Shown here: positions 50,095 to 59,274 of the stretch, piece by piece | Layout: every line of letters begins with the position of its first letter | Numbering within the stretch: position 1 is the stretch's first letter | Assembly: GCA_964511015.1 (NCBI GenBank) | Contig: CAZEDX010000003.1 | Location: forward strand, 1 to 64,000 | Length of the DNA stretch: 64,000 nt | From: FEN-1099 sp964511015 | Lineage (GTDB): Bacteria > Lernaellota > Lernaellaia > Lernaellales > Lernaellaceae | Direction: 5' to 3' | Translations under genes and position numbers: made by a program | The notes under the pieces: generated by a model | What the model saw: only the letters and a program-made list of their open reading frames with translations | Told to the model about the DNA's origin: nothing | Databases searched by the model: none

Positions 50095-53000
50095 TCAGCG
50101 GTCGTCGAAACCGGTACCCAGACCAATGTAGAACCGCAACGGCACGCCGAGCGGCGGATCATCATTGTCCGGGTCCTGGAAGCCGTGCGCGACCTTGATG
50201 AAGCTGTCAAACGAGTTGTTGAACAGGTACATGGTCATGCGGAGTTCGATACCCGCGTCGGTCAGCAGGTCGTCTTCACTGAAGTAGCCGTCGGCATTCT
50301 TGTCGAGCATCTTGTTGAGGTTCCACATGTCGCGCTTATGCTGCACGTGAGCCCACAGGTTGCCGACGTCACCGAAAACGGCGCCGTACAGTTTGTCGAA
50401 GTAGAAGGCCCACAGGCCGACGTTGATTTCCCGCAGGATCGGGAAACGGTAATCAAGGCCGGCGATAGCCATCGTTTCGCCTTCGAGACTGTAGCTGTCG
50501 TAGCCCAGGAAGGCGCCGTTGTCGGAATAGGCGCCCAGAGCGCTGACGTACATGCCGCCCGAGTGGAAGCGGTCGTAGAAGTTCACGCGGCCGTAGCTGT
50601 TGCCCCAACCATAGCCTTCCGGCACGGTCGAGTGCGTTATGCCGCCCATGAACTTCAGAACCAAGGTGTGGTTCTGGCGCTTCCATCGTTCGAAGTTCAG
50701 CTTCGACCAGTCGAAGCCGCCCAACGTGTCGTTGATCGGCGTCAGATCCCAGAAGGGGAACGGCAGGTAGTTGCGATAGGTGACCATGGCCTGCCAGTAG
50801 CCGTAGTCCGGAAGCATATAATTTTCATCCGGATACTGCCGGGCTTCAGTCTCGTCCATCACCGATGCGTCATTGTAGAAGTCCGCCAGGTCGGTGCCCA
50901 TGGGCGCGCCGGTGAACGGCTCGTGCAGCTTCGGCGAAGCGTAGCTGAAGGTGAAGTTGAAGAGCGAGCCGCCGCGCGGGTTGATGTCGCCATCCACCGC
51001 CGAACGGCCGACCGAGTCGCGGTCCAACGAGAAGTTGAGGGCGCGACCGGTGATCTGGCGCGAACGCATTGACGGCTGCTCCACCCGGATGTCCTGATAG
51101 CTGTAGTACAGCGACAGATTGTTGTTGCCGAACAGCATGTACCGGACACCGATGAAGTAGAAGCTCGCGTCGAACTGCGCCTTCACATCGAAGTTGAAGA
51201 ACTCGAAGCTGCTCGAGTAGGTGGGGAAGATCCGGTGCAACGACAGGAAGATCGTGACCGGAGTCATGTAGTTCTCGTAGAACATCGAGTAGCGGCTTTC
51301 TTCGCCCAGCGTCACATAACCCAGCACGAAGTTGCGCTCTACCGCGTCAACCATCAGGGTCTGCGCACCGATGCTCAAACGGGAGTCTTCGTAGTTGACG
51401 ATCGGGATCCACACCCAGGTACCCGAGTGGTTGTACAGAATGGGGAACAAGCCGGCAAAGCCGTCGTAGATCGAGTAGTCCTGACCGACGATTTCCGGCA
51501 GCGGCTCGACCGCCGATAGGTTGGCGCGAACCTCTTCGTCCGTCGCGATGAACTCGAAATCCTCAACCGGTCGATTCAACCACTGCTCTTTCGTGATTTC
51601 GTACGGACGATAGCCCCAGCTGGTGAAGTAGCTGTAGGTGATGCTGCTGCGATCCGGCGAAGGCCACGGCTGGAACGCGCCGGTCGTGACGTTCGTGATC
51701 TGGATCATTTTGTGCGTGTTGATGTCAACCGTGTACAGGTTGAAGATACCGTTGCGGTCGCTGGAGATCAGCACCGTGTTGTTGTCCATCCACGACGGGT
51801 CGCGGTTGTCGTGGCTGTCGTAAGTGACCGGCCGCAGGTTCGAACCGTCGGCGTTGATCACCCACACGTTCTGCTGCTTCTTGCGCCACATCAGGAAGGC
51901 GATCTTCGTGCCGTCGGGGCTCCACACCGGGTGGCCGATCTGGGTTTCGTCGGCGTAGTCGATCAACAGATAGTGGCCGTTGATTTTCGGATACCGCATC
52001 ACGGCCAGCTTGCGCTGTCCGTCGACGTTGGTGATGAAGGCGATCTTGGTGCCGTCCGGGCTCCAATCGGCCTCCATCGCGCGGGCGCGGAAGGTGATCT
52101 GTTCGCTCGACTTCTTTTCGACGTCGTAGACGTACAGGTCATTGTAGCCGTTGCCGTACCAAGGATCGGTTACGATCGACGAATAGAGGATCTTCTTGCC
52201 GTCGTTACTCCAGCAATAGCCGGTCGAGGCAAAGCCCACGATCTTGAGGGCCTTGGAGATCTTGGTGTCGTTCAGGACCTGGGGGTCCGGCTTCATGTTC
52301 TTCAGGTAGAGCGACGCGCCGCGGCGCTGCGCCGTGCCGTGCGACGAGAGCAAGCTGAGGTACTTGCCGTCGGGGCTGTAGCGCACGAACGCGTTGGTGA
52401 TACCGATGGCCCATCGGTCATTCGCGCTCATTTCGTTTTCGGGCACCGCCGGATCGGTTTCAAACAAGCGCAGGAAATTGCCGCGCACTTCTTTGCCGCC
52501 AGAGACGGCCAGCACTTCGGCAATCTGCTTGTTGTACTTGGCGGTGACGTAGGCTTTCCACTGGTTGTAGATCTGTTCGCGATCCACGCCCAGTTCGTTG
52601 CTGAGGGCGCGATGGTAGGTCGGATAGGCGCCGATACCGGTTTCATGCCAAACACGACCCGGTGCATCCAGACCCCAGCTTTCGCCCATCCAGGACGTCA
52701 TCGAGAAGCCCTGGTTGTAAACCATTTCCGCCTGGAGACTGTTCTTGTCGTAGATGACGTCCATCTCATCCATGGTCAACAAGTGGTCGTCTATCACGGC
52801 CGCGCGCACCAGCATTTCGCGGTGCGTGTCGTACAGGTCGGCGCCCATGGTCTGCGACGAGAACTGCGAAGCGCCTTCCACCAACCAGGTCGGCATGTTC
52901 TCGGTGCCGTAGAAGATGCCGGCGCCGAGGTCGAAATTGTATTTGCGCGTGGAGCGCGAGCCACCGACGATCACGCCGATCAGGTTTTCGCGCAAAGCGG

Positions 53001-53484
53001 CGCCTGCTTTCAAGGAGATGATGTGGCCCAGCTCGTGGCTGAACACGTCGGCGATCCAGTCCGTACGGCCGCGGTCGAAGTCATACAAGTGGCTGGCCCA
53101 AATGGTGATCCAGTTGAACTGCGGAGCCGCGAAGCCATTGGCGTAGTCTTCCGTGTCCAGGATGACCACGTTGATCTTGTCCTTCAACTCGAAGTTCCAA
53201 AGCTTCGCATCGTGTTCGTAGATGTCTTCCGCGACGGCCAACAGGGAGCGCGCGGTGAACTTCACTTCGGGATACCAGTAAATCGTGAAGTGTTCGGTCT
53301 CGGTGTACTTCCAGTCGATCTCCCAGTGGTTGGTGCCTTCGTCCCAGAGCAGGAACGTGGCTTGCGCGTCATGTGGCGTAAAGGCCACGAGCGCGCCCGC
53401 AACCAAGAAGAGGACCAGCGCCAGAGAGAGCTTCGGCATGGCTTTCCTCATCAGTCTGTCTAGTCGAGTAATCCGGTTCATCAT
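50095..53484 (-). CDS. Metallopeptidase, beta-propeller and Omp85-type barrel in one protein
   Basis: 1129 residues; start at the ATG 53484 (AAGGGGGG 6 bases upstream; GTG 53508 is less likely). Signal peptide ends AQA. Domain order: a MA-like gluzincin peptidase (about 50-330) with VFSHELGHIISL (HExxH) and the downstream Glu in PTWLVEGASQF; a TolB/WD40-type propeller (about 360-640; repeats such as WSPDGTKIAF); and a C-terminal beta-barrel (about 700-1129) with DINPRGGSLFNF, GLDYRFPILREINVGLWAF and FGDVGNLW, as in the Omp85/BamA surface-antigen barrel. No POTRA domains are seen. It may work in outer-membrane assembly or export. Confidence 0.8.
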   Translation of the reverse strand: MMNRITRLDRLMRKAMPKLSLALVLFLVAGALVAFTPHDAQATFLLWDEGTNHWEIDWKYTETEHFTIYWYPEVKFTARSLLAVAEDIYEHDAKLWNFELKDKINVVILDTEDYANGFAAPQFNWITIWASHLYDFDRGRTDWIADVFSHELGHIISLKAGAALRENLIGVIVGGSRSTRKYNFDLGAGIFYGTENMPTWLVEGASQFSSQTMGADLYDTHREMLVRAAVIDDHLLTMDEMDVIYDKNSLQAEMVYNQGFSMTSWMGESWGLDAPGRVWHETGIGAYPTYHRALSNELGVDREQIYNQWKAYVTAKYNKQIAEVLAVSGGKEVRGNFLRLFETDPAVPENEMSANDRWAIGITNAFVRYSPDGKYLSLLSSHGTAQRRGASLYLKNMKPDPQVLNDTKISKALKIVGFASTGYCWSNDGKKILYSSIVTDPWYGNGYNDLYVYDVEKKSSEQITFRARAMEADWSPDGTKIAFITNVDGQRKLAVMRYPKINGHYLLIDYADETQIGHPVWSPDGTKIAFLMWRKKQQNVWVINADGSNLRPVTYDSHDNRDPSWMDNNTVLISSDRNGIFNLYTVDINTHKMIQITNVTTGAFQPWPSPDRSSITYSYFTSWGYRPYEITKEQWLNRPVEDFEFIATDEEVRANLSAVEPLPEIVGQDYSIYDGFAGLFPILYNHSGTWVWIPIVNYEDSRLSIGAQTLMVDAVERNFVLGYVTLGEESRYSMFYENYMTPVTIFLSLHRIFPTYSSSFEFFNFDVKAQFDASFYFIGVRYMLFGNNNLSLYYSYQDIRVEQPSMRSRQITGRALNFSLDRDSVGRSAVDGDINPRGGSLFNFTFSYASPKLHEPFTGAPMGTDLADFYNDASVMDETEARQYPDENYMLPDYGYWQAMVTYRNYLPFPFWDLTPINDTLGGFDWSKLNFERWKRQNHTLVLKFMGGITHSTVPEGYGWGNSYGRVNFYDRFHSGGMYVSALGAYSDNGAFLGYDSYSLEGETMAIAGLDYRFPILREINVGLWAFYFDKLYGAVFGDVGNLWAHVQHKRDMWNLNKMLDKNADGYFSEDDLLTDAGIELRMTMYLFNNSFDSFIKVAHGFQDPDNDDPPLGVPLRFYIGLGTGFDDR

Positions 53485-53498
53485 GCCACCCCCCTTCT

Positions 53499-54656
53499 CT
53501 ACTGCCACCGCTTGGTGATCCCGATGGAGTAGGTAATGCCGACACCATCGTAGGATTCAAGCTCGATTGGCGGGAGGAACATGGAACGGGAATAAACCAG
53601 GAACGAATTCTGGCCCATGACCGGGATATCCATAGCGAGCCACAGATCGCCGGAGCCATGAGTGAACGACAGCTTCGGACGAACATTCAGGGCCATCCCC
53701 GGCACGTCGTCCATCGTCTGTTCGTTGTCCAGGTTGTCGATGATCGTGGTCTTCGTAACACGCTGCATATAGTTCACGTCGCCGATGATCGCGAACGTGT
53801 CCCAAATCGGCTGCAGCGCCGGCATCTGGAAGGCCATCTGGAAATTGCCCAGCACTTCGTCGGCCAGGTCGATCTTGCCCGGCGAGTACTTGGTGTCGGC
53901 CGGCATACGGAAGTTGTAGCCAGCGCGCGCCGTGAAGGCGAATTTCCAAGCCTGCTGCTTGATCGCCAAACCACCGTACCAATCGGTGTTGCCCGTGGTC
54001 AAGTAGTTGCGGATATGGCCGGTGCGACGCGGGTTGTCATTGCCGGTGGGGAGCTTCAGGCGGAATTCACCGATGAAGCTCGTCGTCGGATCGAGGCGGC
54101 GGAAAAACTGATAAGCCGTCCAAATCGTCAGATCGCCCAGCTGCGGCAACTGAGCTTCCCACAGCTGCCACGGATCGGAGTGGTCGAAGAAATCCACCAC
54201 CGCTTCTTCCGCCAGTATGCCGTAGGTGTTGTTGCGGCCCAACCGGTAGTTGTTGCTCTCCGGGAAGACCATCGTCTTTTTATAGACGAATGGCCAGTTT
54301 ACGGAGCACGACCAGTTGTCCGACAATCCCATGCCCAGGAACAGATTGAAGGTTTGCTTCTTCGTCTTGAAGCTGCCTTCGATCAGTTCGCCGTCTTCAT
54401 TCCAATAGTCGTTGACGTACCGGTAGTCGAACGAGAAACCGAATTCCGTCACACGTTTGGAATACACAAGGGGACGCGCCACATATTCGGAGGGGTATTC
54501 CCAACCGACGTTGAGGCGGTGATGAATGGACGCATCACCCCAAGGATCACTGTCTTCTCCCTCTTCGCTGCCCTCCGCTGCCAACGCGACCATCGGCAGA
54601 CCGAGAGCCAGGACAAAGACGAAGAGACAGCCCAAAAGTAGGACTCTTCGCTTCAT
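53499..54656 (-). CDS. Outer-membrane beta-barrel protein
   Basis: 385 residues with AAAGGAAAGG before the ATG. Signal peptide ends LAAE. The mature part has alternating strands with many aromatics (FGFSFDYRYVNDYW; WSCSVNWPFVYKKTM; DLTIWTAYQFFRRL; FIGEFRLKLPTGNDNP; IWDTFAIIGDVNYM) and the KLPTG turn typical of transporter-type barrels of the OmpL/MetA-like class, but ends in RW-Q rather than a C-terminal Phe. Predicted outer-membrane channel. First gene of the three-gene operon, 14 bases before the peptidase-barrel gene. Confidence 0.75.
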   Translation of the reverse strand: MKRRVLLLGCLFVFVLALGLPMVALAAEGSEEGEDSDPWGDASIHHRLNVGWEYPSEYVARPLVYSKRVTEFGFSFDYRYVNDYWNEDGELIEGSFKTKKQTFNLFLGMGLSDNWSCSVNWPFVYKKTMVFPESNNYRLGRNNTYGILAEEAVVDFFDHSDPWQLWEAQLPQLGDLTIWTAYQFFRRLDPTTSFIGEFRLKLPTGNDNPRRTGHIRNYLTTGNTDWYGGLAIKQQAWKFAFTARAGYNFRMPADTKYSPGKIDLADEVLGNFQMAFQMPALQPIWDTFAIIGDVNYMQRVTKTTIIDNLDNEQTMDDVPGMALNVRPKLSFTHGSGDLWLAMDIPVMGQNSFLVYSRSMFLPPIELESYDGVGITYSIGITKRWQ

Positions 54657-54701
54657 CGACCCTTTCCTTTCGAAAAATGATAGCGGGCGATCATTCGCGC
54701 C

Positions 54702-54730
54702 TTTTTACTTGCTTTGGTTTGGCGTGTCAA
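54702..54730 (-). promoter_or_regulatory. Promoter of the envelope operon
   Basis: Minus strand consensus TTGACA (54725-54730), 17-base spacer, TAAAAA (54702-54707), 45 bases before the ATG at 54656. Confidence 0.65.
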
Positions 54731-54753
54731 CTATTGATATACCTTTGATGCAC

Positions 54754-55851
54754 CTATTTTGCCCCACCCCGGTCCGTCGGATCCTTACCCCCTCCACCGT
54801 CGTACTCGGCCACGTAGGATTCCAATCGCGAAACCTCATGGGGTGACCCGATGTACAAAGGGGTCCGGGCATGGAGGGTGGCGGGAACCACATCACGTAT
54901 CGGCCCACGGCCATTGCTCGCCGCGCCTCCAGCCTGTTCCACCAAATAGGCCAGCGGCGCCGCCTCATAAACCAGTCGCAACTTCCCTTCCGGCTTCGCG
55001 CGGTCGGGCGGATACATGAAGATTCCGCCGTAGAGCAGCGTCCGGTGGAAGTCGGCAACCAGTGAACCGATATACCGCAGGCTGTAGGGCCGTTTCTCGG
55101 GCCCGTCTGACTCCTTAAGATAATTAACAAACTGCTTCGAGCTTTCCGGCCAGGTGGCCAGATTGCCTTCGTTGACGCTGTAATACGAACCCTGGGTTGG
55201 AATCTTGATGTATGGGTGTGACAGCAGGAACTCGCCGGCGGTCGGGTCGTAGGTAAAACCGTGAACACCATCGCCGGTGGAAAAGACCATCATCGTCGAA
55301 CTGCCGTACAGAATGTAGCCGGCCGCCACCTGCTCGCGGCCCGGCCGCAAAAGATCGTCCGCCGTGCCCGGCCCAAAAGGCGTGCGCCGGCGGTAGATCG
55401 AGAAAATGCTGCCGATCGACACATTGACGTCAATGTTGGATGAGCCGTCCAGTGGGTCGAACGCAATGGCATAGTGGCCCGTCCGCTCGCCTTCGGGCAA
55501 ATGGATGACGTCCTGCTCTTCTTCGGAAGCCATCACACAAATGAAGCCCGATTGTCCCACCACGCGCACCAAGATGTGGTGGGCGTACATATCGAGCTTC
55601 TGCACCTGCTCGCCCTGTACGTTGATGCGGCCGGTCAGCCCCAGAATATCCACCAGGCCCGCTTTGCGTACTTCGCGGGTAATCAGCTTGCCGGCAAACG
55701 CCAGGGCGTTGAGCAGTCCCGACAGTTCGCCGCTGGCTTCCGGATGACTCTCCTGTACCTTGGCAATATGCCGCTGGATCGTGATTGTATGTTCCAAAAT
55801 GCCTCGCTTGGTGTGACGTTCGGGAAGCGAGCGCCGCACGGCCCGCCACAC
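54754..55851 (-). CDS. fbp: Fructose-1,6-bisphosphatase class I
   Basis: About 365 residues. FBPase removes the C1 phosphate of fructose-1,6-bisphosphate in gluconeogenesis and the Calvin and pentose pathways. Class I blocks: GILEHTITIQRHI, VMASEEEQDV (metal Glu), FDPLDGSSNIDVNVSIGSIFSIY (metal and phosphate site), YSLRYIGSLVADFHRTLLYGGIFMYP and KLRLVYEAAPLAYLVEQAGG. The N-terminal start is uncertain: a GTG at 55851 sits right against the AAGGGGG site; a GTG at 55839 has better spacing. The strong promoter at 55871 serves it. Confidence 0.93.
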   Translation of the reverse strand: MWRAVRRSLPERHTKRGILEHTITIQRHIAKVQESHPEASGELSGLLNALAFAGKLITREVRKAGLVDILGLTGRINVQGEQVQKLDMYAHHILVRVVGQSGFICVMASEEEQDVIHLPEGERTGHYAIAFDPLDGSSNIDVNVSIGSIFSIYRRRTPFGPGTADDLLRPGREQVAAGYILYGSSTMMVFSTGDGVHGFTYDPTAGEFLLSHPYIKIPTQGSYYSVNEGNLATWPESSKQFVNYLKESDGPEKRPYSLRYIGSLVADFHRTLLYGGIFMYPPDRAKPEGKLRLVYEAAPLAYLVEQAGGAASNGRGPIRDVVPATLHARTPLYIGSPHEVSRLESYVAEYDGGGGKDPTDRGGAK

Positions 55852-55870
55852 CCCCTTATGAGAGATCTAT

Positions 55871-55899
55871 TATATAGGAAATCACACCGCTTCTGTCAA
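55871..55899 (-). promoter_or_regulatory. Promoter of fbp
   Basis: Minus strand TTGACA (55894-55899), 17-base spacer, TATATA (55871-55876; TATAAT overlaps at 19). Confidence 0.7.
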
Positions 55900-55913
55900 A
55901 ATGTTCGAGTCTA

Positions 55914-55954
55914 TTAACCAAACGGTTGACAGGCCCCGCGCGCCTATCTACGGT
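55914..55954 (+). promoter_or_regulatory. bioY promoter with overlapping palindrome
   Basis: TTGACA (55926-55931), 17-base spacer, TACGGT (55949-55954). The -35 overlaps a near-palindrome TTAACC-AAAC-GGTTGA (55914-55929), a possible operator that could report biotin status. Not a match to a known BirA box that I can confirm. Confidence 0.35.
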
Positions 55955-55981
55955 GGCCGGCGGAACGAGGGGGAACAACCC

Positions 55982-56548
55982 ATGAATCAAGCTGTCGCAA
56001 AGGTGCCGGCCGAGCGGTTTTCGATACCCGCCGTGGTGCGTGAAACCGCGGTGGTCGCGGGACTCGCCGGACTCATGATGGTGTCGTCTTTCGTGCGCGC
56101 GCCGCTGCCGTTCACCCCGGTGCCGGTGACCTTTCAAACCCTCGTTGTTCTCCTGGGCAGCGCGCTCGCCGGACCACGTCGCGGCATGGCCGCGCAAGGG
56201 CTGTATCTGGGCCTCGGATTGGCCGGCGCACCGGTCTTCGCCGGGGGCGTGGTCGGGATGGCAATTCTGGCCGGTCCCACCGGCGGCTACCTCGTCGGTT
56301 TCGTATTGGCTGCTTTGGCGGTAGGAAATCTTCTCGGCGGCAGACCCGCTTCTCTGCCCCGCACGACTGCCGCGATAGTCGCCGGTGAAATGATCATCTT
56401 GTCCTGCGGCGCGGCATATCTGGTGGTACTAGGCATGTCTCCGGCACAAGCCCTGTTTGCCGGCGTCGTTCCATTTTTGTTGTGGGACGGGGTAAAGACC
56501 ACCATCGCCGTTGCAAGCTACCGTCTATTGCGCGGCCCAACCCGATAA
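55982..56548 (+). CDS. bioY: Biotin transporter BioY
   Basis: 188 residues from the ATG at 55982, with GAGGGGG upstream. BioY is the biotin-binding S component of ECF transporters, with or without EcfA/T. Six hydrophobic segments are visible, with the BioY blocks VSSFVRAPLPFTPVPVTFQTLVVLLGSALAGPRRG, GAPVFAGGVVGMAILAGPTGGYLVGFVLAA and PFLLWDGVKTTIAVA. No ecfA or ecfT gene is adjacent, as is common for BioY. Divergent from fbp. Confidence 0.93.
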   Translation: MNQAVAKVPAERFSIPAVVRETAVVAGLAGLMMVSSFVRAPLPFTPVPVTFQTLVVLLGSALAGPRRGMAAQGLYLGLGLAGAPVFAGGVVGMAILAGPTGGYLVGFVLAALAVGNLLGGRPASLPRTTAAIVAGEMIILSCGAAYLVVLGMSPAQALFAGVVPFLLWDGVKTTIAVASYRLLRGPTR

Positions 56549-56573
56549 CATTACACGACGCCTTCATTCTCAA

Positions 56574-56602
56574 TTGACACTCCCCCCCTGCTCGGCTACT
56601 TT
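56574..56602 (+). promoter_or_regulatory. Promoter of the MutL-like operon
   Basis: TTGACA (56574-56579), 17-base C-rich spacer, TACTTT (56597-56602), 29 bases before the TTG start. Confidence 0.6.
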
Positions 56603-56631
56603 TCCCGCGTTATCGCCCGGGAAAAAACGCG

Positions 56632-57063
56632 TTGAGCAATCAGCCGAATATGCCTGCGAAACTGCAATGGGTCAGCCACCCCGCGCGCGAGGAGCCAGGG
56701 CGGAACTGGATCATTGTGGTCTTTCTCGTCTTCATTGCCTTGGCGATGTGGCTGACGACCGCCTCTTGGTATTGGGTGGGATTCGGCGTGGCCGTGGTGC
56801 TGCTGGCTACCCGGCAATGGTTTCTGCCCACGTTCTTCACCCTCGACGAGGACGGCGTGGAAGCGCGCTATTGGCTCTACCGCCGCCATAAGACCTGGAC
56901 CGAAATCAAACGCGCCATCCCCGATGCCCATGGCGTGCTGTTGTCCCCCTTCGCACTGCCCAACCGGCTGGACCCCTTCCGCGGCCTCTTCCTCCGCTTT
57001 TCGCGCAACCGCGAGCAGGTGATGACATTCATCCGACAGCACGTTCCGGAGGACCGGCCATGA
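56632..57063 (+). CDS. Two-helix membrane protein with PH-like domain
   Basis: 143 residues from a TTG (an ATG at 56650 is an alternative; neither has a clear ribosome-binding site, fitting a leader-poor transcript). Two membrane helices (NWIIVVFLVFIALAMWL and WVGFGVAVVLLATRQWF) are followed by a bacterial PH-like beta domain (FTLDEDGVEARYWLYRRHKTWTEIKRAI). The stop overlaps the next start (ATGA). First of four genes that look like one operon with a MutL-type ATPase. Confidence 0.65.
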   Translation: MSNQPNMPAKLQWVSHPAREEPGRNWIIVVFLVFIALAMWLTTASWYWVGFGVAVVLLATRQWFLPTFFTLDEDGVEARYWLYRRHKTWTEIKRAIPDAHGVLLSPFALPNRLDPFRGLFLRFSRNREQVMTFIRQHVPEDRP

Positions 57064-57461
57064 GCTTCTGGAAAGACGCGTTCGCCATGGAGCGGGCCGA
57101 GGACTTCGCCCCCACCGAACGCGAGCGGGAATTGATCGCCGCGGTGGCGGCGCGGATCTGCCGCCACGGTCTGGCGATGCCGGCCATTCTGTTTCTGGAG
57201 ACCTCACGGCCGCTCAATTTCGTCGGCAGCCAGGCGCTGGCGTTTTTCGAGCCGCTGATCCGCGGCATGTTCGATTGGCCATCTTACACTGAATTCGCGC
57301 GCCTGCTCGAGCGGCGCGGCAGCATCGAGGCGATCATCCGATCCATCGAAGAAACCGAAAGCGAACAACAACGGCTGGCGCGCCAGCAGAACCGCCCCGG
57401 GTTCTGGCAGCGGCTGCGCCGGCGGTCGACCACCACGAAAGCGAAGACCAATGAGCATTGA
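57060..57461 (+). CDS. Small cytoplasmic protein of the MutL-like operon
   Basis: 133 residues, overlapping its neighbours by 4 and 11 bases, so translation is coupled in all three. A helical protein; the centre reads PAILFLETSRPLNFVGSQALAFFEPLI, a distinctive motif, and the tail is Arg/Lys rich. No enzyme family recognised; I infer a partner of the ATPase that follows. Confidence 0.65.
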   Translation: MSFWKDAFAMERAEDFAPTERERELIAAVAARICRHGLAMPAILFLETSRPLNFVGSQALAFFEPLIRGMFDWPSYTEFARLLERRGSIEAIIRSIEETESEQQRLARQQNRPGFWQRLRRRSTTTKAKTNEH

Positions 57462-59265
57462 TCCGACCCAGATCAAGGTCATTCTGGCCACCGACTGCGG
57501 CAGCACGACGACCAAGGCGATTCTGATTCAGAAGGTCGGTGACGAGTACCGCCAGACCCACCGCGGCGAAGCGCCGACCACCGTCGAAGCGCCGTTCGAA
57601 GACGTGACTATGGGCGTGCTCAACGCCGCCCAGGAAGTCGGCGAGCTTGCCGGCCGGCGGCTGGTCGACGACCAAGGACGCATCATCACGCCGGCCACCG
57701 ACAAGGAAGGCGTCGATATCTACATCTCCACCTCTTCCGCCGGCGGCGGCCTGCAGATGATGGTCGCCGGCGTGGTGCGTAAGATGACAGCGGAGTCGGC
57801 CGAGCGGGCCGCGCTCGGCGCCGGGGCAATCGTGATGGACGTGATAGCGACTAACGACAAGCGCCTGCCGCACGAGCAGATTGAACGCATCCGCCAGCTA
57901 CGGCCGGACATGATCGTACTGTCCGGCGGTACCGACGGCGGCACTACCCCGCACGTGGTGGAACTAGCCGAGCTGATCGCCGCTGCCGATCCGCGCCCCC
58001 GCTTGGGCTCGAACTACAAGCTGCCAGTCATCTATGCCGGCAACAAAGATGCGCGCGAGCAGATTCGCCGCGAACTCGGTGACATGACTGAGCTGTTCAT
58101 CGTCGACAACCTGCGACCGGTACTTGAACGCGAAAACCTCGGGCCGGCGCGGGAGAAGATCCATGACCTGTTCATGGAACACGTCATGGCGCAGGCCCCA
58201 GGCTATCGCAAGCTGATGGATTGGGCCGACGCCCCGATCATGCCTACCCCCGGCGCGGTGGGCAACATTCTCAAGCGCGTGGCCGACACGCAGGGAATCA
58301 ACGCGGTCGGCGTCGACATCGGCGGAGCCACAACCGACGTCTTCTCCGTCTTCGACGGCGCCTTCAACCGGACGGTCAGCGCCAACCTGGGCATGAGCTA
58401 CTCGATCAGCAACGTCTTCGCCGAAGCCGGCCTGCCGATGGTCATGCGTTGGGTGCCGTTCGAAATGGACGAGCGCGACTTGCGCAACCGCGTGAAGAAC
58501 AAGATGATCCGGCCAACCACGATTCCGCAGACACTCGAAGAGTTGATCTTCGAACAAGCCATCGCGAAGGAAGCGTTGCGGCTGGCGTTCCTGCACCACA
58601 AGAGCTTCGCCACCCGCCTGAAGGGCGTGCAACAACAACGGACCATCGGTGACACCTTCGACCAGTCGGCGGCCGGCGAGTCGCTGGTGCAAATGATGAG
58701 ACTTAATTTGTTGGTGGCGTCCGGCGGCGTGCTGTCCCACGCTCCCCGCATGACGCAAACCGCAATGATGCTCATCGACGCCTTCGCGCCGGAAGGGGTG
58801 ACCCGCCTGGCGAAGGACTCGATCTTCATGATGCCGCACCTGGGCGTGCTGGCCGAAGTGCATCCGCAGGCGGCCACCGAGGTGTTTACCAAAGACTGCC
58901 TGATCTTTCTGGGCACCTGCGTCGCCGCCGCCGGCCAGGGAAAGGAAGGCAAAGACTGCTTCTCCTACCGCCTGGAATTGCCCGGCGGCAAGGTGGAAGA
59001 AGGCACGCTCGCCTTCGGTCAGGTCAAACTGATTCCCCTCGCCGATGGCGAGCAAGCCACGCTCAAAGCCAAGCCGGCGCGCGGGTTTGACCTTGGCCGC
59101 GGCAGCGGCAACGCCGTCGAAGCCACGGTCTGGGGCGGCACGGTCGGTCTCATGCTCGATGGCCGCGGGCGCCCGCTCGCGATTCCGGAAGACCGCGACA
59201 AACGACTGCGCGCGCTCAAGAGCTGGATGCGCGAATGGCAGATCTACCCTGAAGAGCAGTTGTAG
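57451..59265 (+). CDS. MutL/GlmL-family ASKHA ATPase
   Basis: 604 residues. The ASKHA (actin/Hsp70-like) phosphate-1 loop is ILATDCGSTTTKAILI at the N terminus, and phosphate-2 is GVDIGGATTDVFSVFDGAF near 290-310. MutL/GlmL proteins accompany B12-dependent mutases such as glutamate mutase, presumably as reactivases or chaperones. No mutase (glmS or glmE) gene is in the window, so the client is unknown, and the context (PH-like protein, small helical protein, sandwich-fold protein) is not the glutamate fermentation set. The C-terminal half (about 330-604) is not a standard part of reactivases and may bind the client. Confidence 0.82.
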   Translation: MSIDPTQIKVILATDCGSTTTKAILIQKVGDEYRQTHRGEAPTTVEAPFEDVTMGVLNAAQEVGELAGRRLVDDQGRIITPATDKEGVDIYISTSSAGGGLQMMVAGVVRKMTAESAERAALGAGAIVMDVIATNDKRLPHEQIERIRQLRPDMIVLSGGTDGGTTPHVVELAELIAAADPRPRLGSNYKLPVIYAGNKDAREQIRRELGDMTELFIVDNLRPVLERENLGPAREKIHDLFMEHVMAQAPGYRKLMDWADAPIMPTPGAVGNILKRVADTQGINAVGVDIGGATTDVFSVFDGAFNRTVSANLGMSYSISNVFAEAGLPMVMRWVPFEMDERDLRNRVKNKMIRPTTIPQTLEELIFEQAIAKEALRLAFLHHKSFATRLKGVQQQRTIGDTFDQSAAGESLVQMMRLNLLVASGGVLSHAPRMTQTAMMLIDAFAPEGVTRLAKDSIFMMPHLGVLAEVHPQAATEVFTKDCLIFLGTCVAAAGQGKEGKDCFSYRLELPGGKVEEGTLAFGQVKLIPLADGEQATLKAKPARGFDLGRGSGNAVEATVWGGTVGLMLDGRGRPLAIPEDRDKRLRALKSWMREWQIYPEEQL

Positions 59266-59274
59266 GAGCGCACC

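Noticed and set aside
51712..53463. 583-codon plus-strand open frame
   Set aside because: Antisense to the peptidase-propeller-barrel gene; its residues lack fold signals while the minus strand has HExxH and propeller repeats.
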